DNA of 64,000 bases from Symsagittifera roscoffensis (taxonomy: Eukaryota; Xenacoelomorpha; Acoela; Convolutidae): positions 45,125,624 to 45,189,623 of the forward strand of contig NC_087066.1 in assembly GCF_963678635.1 (NCBI RefSeq). The letters are read 5' to 3'. The number at the start of each line of letters is the position of its first letter. The stretch's first letter is position 1. The position numbers and the translations under genes were made by a program. This document shows positions 55,772 through 64,000 of the stretch, in pieces. Under the pieces are notes generated by a model. The model did not search any database. It was not told where the DNA came from and saw only the letters and a program-made list of their open reading frames with translations.

Positions 55772-57879
55772 AAAGCAAAATACTGTTAAACGAACAAAAA
55801 ACTGTGAAATTAGCACAACAAACCAAAATCCTAACTGAGATTTTCTGGCTACAAAATCGAATTTCTAGAAAAACTAAACATTCATTTACACGGAACAGAA
55901 GCTTAATTAGAAAACGGCGAGTGCACAACCCCATTCCTTCTTTTAGAGGCTCCTGAAAACGGGCTGCAAAATTCCACGGAGCTCTCGCAATGAGATTTCA
56001 TTTAGTTGTAAATGTACTGAGTTTTACAGTGAATCTATGGAATCTATATTGCAACCAATTTATTGTTCCGACTTTCGAAGAGAAGGACGGAATAATTGTA
56101 ATCAAGGTGCTTTTTCGCCTTTCAAATTTCGACTTTTTAACTGCCTATTTTTGAGGAATTTTTTTATATCATCCGATAACTATTGTTGAGCTCAAATTGC
56201 AAGGCGTCACCTGTGATCATTATTTAAAGTTTTGGGGGTTTAAAGATTGCCAATTCGGGACAGTTAACGCGCGATAACCTTCGCGCTATTAACGCGTGAG
56301 CGGTGACTTAATCCCTCTTAGAAAGCGTTCCCATTTGGACGGAGGCATGATTTTTGGACTATTTAAAACTTTGCTATAAGCAAAACGGAGCATATACAAA
56401 ACAGTCCAATAAAAAATAGTCCAAAAAATCATGAAATGAAGGAAAACCTTAGTTGTTCTCTACTAAAATAAGTGAAGAGTGAAAACTTAAGAGATTTAAG
56501 AATTTTCCCAAAGACATAACCTTTTTCGTACCAAAAGGAGTAGCCTCTTGTGCAGGAAAAAATCGCCCAACCGCTTTTTTCGATTGAAATTTTCATCTCA
56601 TATTTGATAAAGCTGTTTTTTAAGAAAATCTAAATTATTAAGAAAATCCGTAATTTTTTTTCAGCTAAAAGCAGGTCGTGGCCGGTAAATTAGAGAAGGC
56701 TCACAAAATCGTTTTTTTTCGCTTGAACACTTTAGCTGTGAATGGCACGGTAATTTTCGAGCAGAGCTTAAAAAAATCTCCAAAGGCCAAAATTTCAAAA
56801 CTTTCTCTTGTTTGAAGGCCGTAACTTTTTTATATAAGAACTGGGCGTAGAAAATTATAACGGTAGCTCTAACACTCTATTTTGTCAATTAAACCTATGA
56901 TATCAGATTTGGCAAAAGAGTTATCAAGAAAATTCCAAAAATGAGTCAACAAATCAGAAATTCGACAATTCCAAGAATCATCGCTTTTTTGGTTAAAAAA
57001 CAATTTGGCGTAGCCGCGTAGGTAGAAAAACTTTGAAGAAACGCTAATGCAGGGAGTTTTCAATTACTCATTATCTCCATCCAACCCTCAACTGCAGGTT
57101 TGTGAATTTAGTTTTCACCAAAAATTTTTAATTCAAAAACGGATCAAATATTAGACTATTCCGAGGGCCATAACAATGTGTGAAAAAAAGTTCCCCTCGC
57201 TGATGGAGGGGAATTTTTCAAATCCGTTCTATTCATTGGAACCAAAATCTCAGATTTGGTAGCTTAGTTTCTGAGAACACGAAAAAAAAAACTCGGTCAA
57301 ATATTCACCCCACAGACTTTTTCGAAGGCTGTAGGCAAAGGGGTAAAGCGAAAGAAGACTAGGGTAGAATGCAGGCACACAATACTGTAGGAGGTCTTTC
57401 TCTGGAAACCCCTTTTCTGAAATCGGTGAAGTTTTTGAGAAACTAAAATTTTCCAAAGCTTCTATAAAAAAAACCCAATACCATACACTTTCATAATACC
57501 TGTTTTATCCGAACAGAAACTCTGGGCAAAAATGCCAAGCAAGACATTTGAAATTCAAATTTGCGACTGAACAAAACGTACGAAGCGGAAACAAAGCCGA
57601 CAATCTTTGAGCAGACACCATTTGAGCCAAAAAAAACTGATTTTATAGAAAAAAAAAACTTTTCAAGTTTCAAGTCCCCCCTGGAACTACGGTTGCTGAA
57701 ATGAAAAAGGATGAAAAACAATGATTCGAAAAACAAATTCAAAAATATCAAAAATAATATCAGCCATTTTTATAACGCTTGTCTCGGGTGAAGAAAAACA
57801 CATCAAGGAACTCAATTGTCGAGATTAAATAGGTACTAGCGTGTAACGCACTTTCGGTGTTTCGAAACTTTAACAACTC
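55772..57879. other. Intergenic stretch upstream of the MSL1-like gene
   Basis: AT-rich; contains a short foldback at 56.35-56.43 kb and, near 57.53-57.68 kb, a linear copy of the A-loop-B repeat that makes the left-edge foldbacks (ATGCCAAGCAAGACATTT then CGACAATCTTTGAGCAGACA). Confidence 0.5.
56346..56433. repeat. Short foldback with ~20-bp arms
   Basis: CATGATTTTTGGACTATTT (56346-56364) and AAATAGTCCAAAAAATCATG (56414-56433) are inverted, with a loop of about 49 bp. Confidence 0.75.
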
Positions 57880-59640
57880 AAAAAAAAACGCAGATATTGG
57901 AAATAAAATCTGCATCCTTTGAGTGTACTCTGAGAGAACCCAATTACAGTGTTGGTTATTTCAAATTTTGCAAGTTTTTTCTTATTCAAGTTTCTTTAAT
58001 TCAAACTTTGAAAAACCGTACAATTTTGTGAAGCTTTATAAATATAAGTTCTTTGAAAAATTTTAAAACGACATAAAAACCTTCACATCTCGGAAATCAA
58101 AAGCCATTGAGCAGCCGCATTTGAACGCAAGATTTGCAATTCTTGAGGGTAATCTCACAGTACCCAATTACAAAGTTGGGAATTTCAAATTTTAAGAAAC
58201 TTCAAAAATAAATTTTCTAAAAAAAATTTTAGAAAAAAAACAGAAAAAAACCCAATATCTCAAAAAAAAAGATTAGAGCAGTCATATTCGGAGACAAGAT
58301 TCGCAACCCCTGATGGTATTATGACAGCCCCGACCTAGAGGGTTGGGACTTTCGAAATTTGAAAACAAAAATAATTTTAAGTTATCTGAAAATTATTTAT
58401 GAAAAAAAAAACACAAAAAACTTCATTTCTCGAAAACTACAAGGACTTAAACAACTATAACTGGAAACAAAATTCACAACTCCTGGAAATATCTTAAAAC
58501 TTGAATAGCCTCACTATAGAGACGTTATGATCAAATTTTGCGAAAATTTTTTATATCTAAGCTCTTTGAACAATTTTAAAAAAAAGACAGAAAAAAAGGT
58601 CACATCTCGGAAACTAAGACTATTTGAGCAATCGCATTTGGATGCAAGATTGAGCGGCCACATTTGAAGCCAAGATTTGCAAGTCTTGAGGGTAATCTCA
58701 CAGTACCCAATTACAAAGTTGGGAATTTCAAATTTTAAGAAACTTCAAAAATAAATTTTCTAAAAAAAATTTTTTGAAAAAAAAAAAACAGAAAAACCAC
58801 ATATCTCAAAAAAAAAAGATTCGAGCAGTCATATTTGGAGACAAGATTCGCAACCCCTGATGGTATTATGACAGCCCCGAACAACAGGGTTGGGACTTTC
58901 GAAATTTGAAAACAAAACTAAATTTGAGTTATCTGAAAATTGTTTATGAAAAAATCACAAAAAACTTCATTTCTCGAAAACTACAAGGATTTAAACAACT
59001 ATAATTGGAAACAGAATTCACAACTACTACAAATATCTTGAAACTTGAATAGCCTCACTATAGAGACGTGAAGATCAAATTTTGTGAAAAATTTTTATAT
59101 CTAAGCTCTTTGAACAATTTTAAAAAAGACAGAAAAACAAGTCACATCTCGGAAACTTAGACTATTTGAGCAGTCGCATTGGGATGCAAGATTTTCAGCT
59201 TGGAACTCGTGAGAGCATAGAAGCAGTACCCACCTACAAGGCTAGGAATTTCAACTCTTTTGAATTCTTGAAATCTAAGTTCTTAAAAACGAAAAAGAAA
59301 TCATGAAACACATCATATCTCGAAAGCTACAAGGATTTGAGCAGTCATATTTTAAGGCAACGGTTGCAATTCCTGAAAATACCTTGACAGCAATCAATTA
59401 CAGGGTTGAGAAAATCACTTTTTGTGATTATTTTTGACATTAATATTTCAGACGATTTTCGAAAAATCCAAAAAAAAATCGTCGTATCTCGTAAGCTAAA
59501 AGGATTTTGGTGTTCAACATTGGAGGCCATATCCGCAAGCCCTGGGGGAACTCTGACAGTATCTCACTACTGGGTTTCTATCTTCAAAATTGACGAAATA
59601 GTCCTTGAAATCAAACGGGAAAATTAGAGAAAATAATCTT
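57880..59640. repeat. Satellite of ~170-bp monomers with a 545-bp higher-order repeat
   Basis: Landmark GCAAGATTTGCAA or variants recurs near 58128, 58296, 58466, 58672, 58844, 59012, 59186, 59355 and 59525, spacing mostly 168-174 bp. Three monomers form a higher-order unit present twice (about 58110-58655 and 58656-59195): the same TAATCTCACAGTACCCAATT variant lies at 58150 and 58692, and the GATGGTATTATGACAGCCCC variant at 58312 and 58859. Within a unit the monomers differ more than the two units do. A 32-bp extra duplication marks the junction (GCAAGATTGAGCGGCCACAT). Flanking monomers are more diverged. Confidence 0.85.
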
Positions 59641-60714
59641 AACCGTTGCAAGATACGATTTAGCTTAAGCGTGAAAAAATTCTTTCGCTAAACATGCAAA
59701 AACAATAAGCTGAAAAAGCCTAAGCATGGCGAGATAGCAAAGCCCGCATTTAAACATCTAATAGATTACAATTTTACTCGGATGAAAGACCACAGAGCCT
59801 AAAAGACTATGATGAATTTTGAGCTATGAAAACTTTAACTATACTTTACACCCCCACCGAATCAAAACCGCATCAAACCATGAGGCAACTAAACCAATAT
59901 AACACAAGTCGAAAGACTTTAGCCAGAAGGGGAAAACATTTTCCGAGTCTGGAACTATCTATTTAAAACAAACGAGTCTCTACCACCTCCTCTACGCTAT
60001 CAGAGCACGGGAAAACACTATAATTACAAGCAAATGAATCAACAAAGCATAACAAAACAAAATCCACAAAAACTAGCAAGTAGCACAGAAAACTCCGACC
60101 ACAAAATTGAAGTAAAGAAACTCGAAAACCAGGAAACTAGGCATAGCAGACTGCTGATCGAGTAGCACAGAATGCTCCGACTACAGCAACTGAAACTGAG
60201 CAACTCAAAAATTTCAAAATCCAAATTTTCTTAGTTTTTTTTCTTTGAAAAGTGCAATTGAAATCGGTAAAAAGCTGCAACTCCTCGAGATCACAACAGC
60301 TAAATTGTTGAAATTGCTAAAGGATTGAATTGAGAGAGAGAAAATCAAACCAGTTTTTTTAAAATGATTACACTTTTTTTTATGTCTTTTCATAGGTTGC
60401 ACCAATGCAGAAATTGAAGCTTTTCCCTAAATCAAATGCGGACTATTTTAGCAAGCCTATACGAAAGACAGTTTTCACGAAATAAATTATATAAGCTTTA
60501 GATGTTTGATTAAGAAAATAGTACAAAACAAATCGAAAGTCCTGTATAAACGAAACAAAGTTAACAAGATCGTTTGTCGAGCAAAAAGTTCATGAATTGA
60601 TTTCTGGACTCGAGACAAAATATTAAATAAAAAAAAACAGTTAAACGCCCAAAAACTTATGGCGTTCCAAGTGTAGTTGTAGACGGAAAAAAAGATAAGC
60701 GACCCAACTGCAAT
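59641..60714. other. Unassigned stretch between the satellite and the LINE relic
   Basis: Two fragments of the hairpin repeat (AGTAGCACAGAAAACTCCGA near 60.08 kb and GAGTAGCACAGAATGCTCCG near 60.15 kb); otherwise nothing recognised. Confidence 0.45.
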
Positions 60715-61270
60715 AGTTAACTCTTTTAATGAGCAATTCACAGCTGTGGGAACAGGGATTGCAGATAACACCCCATGTTAATTCTCATTAATTCCATGTC
60801 AGTTATAGACAAATTTAGTTTGGAAAATTCTAAAAGCGTCTTCTGTTGTTATAACCTCATATCTATTTTACTTAGTAAACTTTCCTTTCAAATCCGGTAA
60901 ATATCCAAACGTTTTAAATTTGCCAAAACTCTACCACTTCATAACGGAGAAAGCAAATTAAATCTTAGCAACTACCGCCAAACTGCTCTTTTCAATCATT
61001 AGGTAAAGTTTTTGAAAAGGTTAAAAACCCAGGTTATACAACTATTTCAATAGAATCAATTTGCTCTTTTGTTAACAATTTGGTTTCCGGGAGAAACTTG
61101 CGACGGTAGATCCTCTAGTAGAATCAACTAAGAATTGGTTGGTTTGAAAAATATATTGGGTTTCTTTTGTTGATTTGAGGAAAGCGTTCGATACCTGCGA
61201 TAACAAAATTCTCTTTGATGAACTTAAACTTCAGAGGACTTTGTCTCCAGGTTGTAAAGCTACTTTTCTG
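60715..61270 (+). mobile_element. Highly decayed LINE reverse-transcriptase fragment, plus strand
   Basis: In several frames the plus strand reads VNSFNEQFTAVGTGIADNT (about 60720), then FKSGKYPNVLNLPK (60885), LSNYRQTALF (60968) and YWVSFVDLRKAFDTCDNKIL (61155). These match, in order, the linker and RT motifs 1-3 of Jockey/CR1-like LINEs (NYRPIS, DLSKAFDTVDHKIL). Stops and frameshifts are numerous. Satellite-like sequence follows at 61370-61580. Confidence 0.75.
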
Positions 61271-61369
61271 AAAGATAACAAAGTGTTGAAGTGAACAATG
61301 TTTCTTCCAATTAGACACCTTTAGGAAATTTAGGAATAAACAACAATTGGTAAATTCTCAACCCTATAG

Positions 61370-61580
61370 TGGGGTGCTGTCAGGGTACAATCAGGTGCTG
61401 CAAACTTTCTCTCCAAATGTGACTGCTCAAATTCCTTTAATTTCCGAGATGTGGCTTTTTTTATTACTTTTTCATTTTTATTTCAAAAAATGTAGATAGA
61501 CACTGACAGAACTTCAAATTCTCAACTTTAAAGCGGATTCCTGTCAGTTACACATCAGCATTGCAAATCTGACCACACTA
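61370..61580. repeat. Inverted, isolated satellite-like monomer beside the LINE fragment
   Basis: GACTGCTCAAATTCCTTTAA and TTTCCGAGATGTGG are the reverse complement of the CTCGGAAACT and TTTGAGCAGTC block of the satellite at 57.9-59.6 kb; CTGTCAGGGTACAATCAGGT and a second partial monomer follow. It lies about 100 bp after the end of the recognisable LINE coding region, in the position of a 3' UTR. Confidence 0.6.
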
Positions 61581-62403
61581 ACTTTGCATGTAATTAATCG
61601 GAAAGCATAAAGCCACACTACGTATAAAGTAAGCATTTCAAAAAAATTGCGAGATGTATTGAGCTAGAAAATTTCTTGAATCGAGTTTTTATATTTGTTA
61701 TGTTGTTTGAACAAAAAGCTTTTTTCGGTTCATTTGATAAATTAAAAATACATTAACTCTGTTAACCTATTACTATTCGAATGTCAAAGCACGAGCTATC
61801 AAAAAACTGTAAAGGTACCCCAAAATGGGCACCAGTATTTGCAACTTAGGTTAGAAAAAAAGAAGTTTCGTAATATTACAATACGCTGCTCCCTCAAATC
61901 ATTTGGGTTTTTAAGATATGGCATTTTTTTATATAAAGTACAAACCCCTGATAGATGAGTTTAGGTTATCTTCACGATTGCATTAAGGTCACTAAAATAT
62001 CGCCCTTTTAGTACATGTTTAAGAAGCTATTTTTAAGTTCAACAATATATTTGAAGCACCTTATGGCGAGTCATGCGCTAGTTCTAAATAAAAAATTTAG
62101 TGCATTAATATGGATACCACAATGGATTCCTTTGAATCAATGAAAATCGTTCGGTGAAAAACAAGCTAATGCGTAGTTCATCACTTTCAGAGGGGTGTTC
62201 GGAACAAAATAAAGCACTTATAAAATAGCATAATCTATAGCCGTTTTTATGAAAATTACTTTTCTGAAAAAAATCAGTCAGCTCGATTCATCTTTTCGCA
62301 GTACTTTTAAGACAATAATTTTTAATTTCAAATTTATAATACGAAACTCATCGAATTAAAAAACAAAAAATAAATGTGGTAATTTGCCGGTTTCGTCGCC
62401 AAT
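61581..62403. other. 3' flank of CCDC40
   Basis: Starts with the diverged copy of the repeat also seen at 10.09-10.40 kb; then AT-rich sequence without features. No clear AATAAA was found close to the CCDC40 stop. Confidence 0.4.
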
Positions 62404-64000
62404 TTAATCTTCCTGTAGCCCTCTCGATCCCAAACTGAGCGTGACTCTTCTGAGAGATGGCTGCAAGTGAGGCTGCTCATTATTCAGTCGATCTACAATA
62501 CTCGTCAGTTTGTGGAATTTATCCGTCTGTTTTTGTGTCTCTGCATTCAAACCAGCTTCCGTTTTGCACAGCATAGCATACTTGCCGTTTTTCAGAGCTT
62601 CGAAGTTCTTCGATTTCTGCTGAAGGGCCAACAAATCGGCCATATTTCTCTGCCTGTCTTCGAGTAATTTTTCATACTCGGCGTCCAATTCCGAGGACTG
62701 TTCTTGCATCATTTCCAAGCTCTGGCGCTTCTCACTGAGCGCATTTTGGAGCTCTACTTGCTCCGACCGCAGTTGGTTGATCTCAGCATCAGCTTTGTCC
62801 GCGTCTTGTAATGACTGTTTAATCTTCTTCTTCGTCTCAATCATCTGTTTTTGCATTTGCCCTTCAGTTACAACTGGTCTCTTCATTTTCTGAAGTGCCT
62901 CGCCTCTAGTTACAATAGTATCTCGTCTCGACACTGCCTTTTCCATATCTTGAATCATATTTTCCTGTTGTCTCAGCAACTGCGCGAATCGAACCTCCAT
63001 TCGATGAATCTCAGACTTCATTTGTTTGATTTCCCCTTGACCAGCCTCGCTGTCAACGGCCGCTCGCGTCTCTCTCAAAATCTGGGTTTTCTTCTCCCAG
63101 AGCATAATTTGTCGTTCCGCCTCGACCAAACTGTTCAACAATCGCTCCTTTTCTTCCTGCTGAGAGTCAACTGTGTTTTGCATTTCTTGACTTTGGCCCA
63201 TCAAGTCCTGCAAAGTGGCTCTGAACTCCTTATTTGCCAGCTCATTTTCTTTCTCCAAATCGTATTCCGTCTTTTTGTTGTCATTTACAAGTACGTTCAG
63301 CTTCACCATGTCTTTCTGCAGTTGTCCAATGCGTCGCTCCAGCTCTCCGATTTCTTTTTCCTCGCCTGAAATCTCGTTTTCTTTCCTCAGTTTGCGCTGT
63401 TCTAAGACCAGCAGTTGCTTTTTCAACAAATCGACGTTCTGCGTTTGCAAATCGCGAGCTTGCGACAATTTCACTAACTCTGTTTGCTCTTTCAGCCAAA
63501 ACTGTTGCATTCCAGTGATTTCTTGGTTTTTCAGATTGATAGCTTTGTTCAGTGACTTGATCTCGAACTCTTGAGGACTGATTTCTTCTCCGCCTCTTTC
63601 TAACTTGAGCTGATCAATTTTTTTGTTCAGCTGGTCTATCTGTCCCTGCTTTCTTTCGATAACGGCGTTTCTTTTATGAATTTCTGCCTCGCTTTTCTCG
63701 GCAATTTCATGTTTCTTGGAAATATCTGAGTTCAAATCTGTTACCGTTTGCTCTAGGCGTTTTAGCCTGCCAGCTAAGTTAGTCATTGTCAAAGTATCTC
63801 GCGCTATTTCGTTTTCAATATTGGAGACTTGATTAGCCATTTCGTGCGCCTTCTCTTTTAGCTTGTTGGTAAGTTTCTTCGTATACTGTTTAGCTTTTTC
63901 CATCGTCAACTGACTTCGCAGAGTTTCTTCAATTTGCTCCTCAACTTTCATCTTTTCCTGATTTTCTTTCTCAATATTTTTCCTCAAAACTTCGATTTCG
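62404..64000 (-). CDS. CCDC40: CCDC40 (FAP172) axonemal ruler protein, C-terminal part
   Basis: Open from the right edge of the window to a stop at 62404: 531 codons of continuous coiled coil in one exon, so the N-terminal part lies beyond 64000. The segment LWEKKTQILRETRAAVDSEA, then GQGEIKQMKSEIHRMEVR and QLLRQQENMIQDME, is the most conserved stretch of CCDC40; EFEIKSLNKAI and a W in QQFWLKEQTELV also fit. CCDC40 pairs with CCDC39 as the 96-nm molecular ruler on doublet microtubules. The pair places inner dynein arms and the nexin-dynein regulatory complex in motile cilia and flagella. Presence implies motile cilia or sperm flagella in this organism. No start or promoter is in the window. 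Confidence 0.93.
   Translation of the reverse strand, partial: EIEVLRKNIEKENQEKMKVEEQIEETLRSQLTMEKAKQYTKKLTNKLKEKAHEMANQVSNIENEIARDTLTMTNLAGRLKRLEQTVTDLNSDISKKHEIAEKSEAEIHKRNAVIERKQGQIDQLNKKIDQLKLERGGEEISPQEFEIKSLNKAINLKNQEITGMQQFWLKEQTELVKLSQARDLQTQNVDLLKKQLLVLEQRKLRKENEISGEEKEIGELERRIGQLQKDMVKLNVLVNDNKKTEYDLEKENELANKEFRATLQDLMGQSQEMQNTVDSQQEEKERLLNSLVEAERQIMLWEKKTQILRETRAAVDSEAGQGEIKQMKSEIHRMEVRFAQLLRQQENMIQDMEKAVSRRDTIVTRGEALQKMKRPVVTEGQMQKQMIETKKKIKQSLQDADKADAEINQLRSEQVELQNALSEKRQSLEMMQEQSSELDAEYEKLLEDRQRNMADLLALQQKSKNFEALKNGKYAMLCKTEAGLNAETQKQTDKFHKLTSIVDRLNNEQPHLQPSLRRVTLSLGSRGLQED

Noticed and set aside
62467-63574. Plus-strand open frames opposite CCDC40
   Set aside because: Shadows of the coiled-coil gene on the other strand; codon bias and homology support only the minus strand.

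Overview
The window is AT-rich animal (metazoan) nuclear DNA. It holds six intron-containing or single-exon protein genes, all on the minus strand, in a dense background of transposons, foldback elements, tRNA-derived SINEs and tandem repeats. The gene set fits a ciliated animal: a ZNG1/CBWD zinc metallochaperone, RMND1, an MSL1-type PEHE protein and the ciliary ruler protein CCDC40. Introns are standard GT-AG. Five genes have a good 3' splice site 10-61 nt upstream of the ATG. This suggests spliced-leader trans-splicing, as in tunicates, flatworms, rotifers and some other phyla. I cannot name the species; a tunicate-like genome is only a guess.

Layout from low to high coordinates: 1-3.5 kb is foldback elements and degenerate repeats. 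ZNG1 occupies 3.6-19.1 kb as ten small exons that I joined by splice sites and matching phases (359 aa). Its 5.0-kb sixth intron carries a 2.8-kb LINE relic and its 7.0-kb second intron is packed with repeats. From 19.6 to 32.4 kb lies a four-exon gene for a 1290-aa protein. Its N-terminus is an RNA 5'-triphosphatase/DUSP11-like domain that has lost the catalytic arginine, and the rest is a very long RS-rich tail. A short two-exon fragment of an unrecognised gene with a hydrophobic N-terminus sits at 36.96-37.35 kb. BEL/Pao and LINE relics fill 38.7-40.5 kb. RMND1 (two exons, 407 aa) is at 43.2-47.1 kb, the MSL1-like gene (single coding exon, 534 aa) at 54.1-55.8 kb, and the C-terminal part of CCDC40 runs off the right edge from 62.4 kb. 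A ~170-bp satellite with higher-order repeat structure lies at 57.9-59.6 kb, next to a plus-strand LINE relic at 60.7-61.3 kb.

The genes do not form an obvious pathway. They share orientation and the acceptor-near-ATG layout, and are separated by 0.5-7 kb of repeats. The most unusual items are the pseudophosphatase-RS fusion, the paired foldbacks at the left edge, a MULE-like MITE with an intact 9-bp target duplication inside a SINE-containing repeat, and the LINE-associated satellite.
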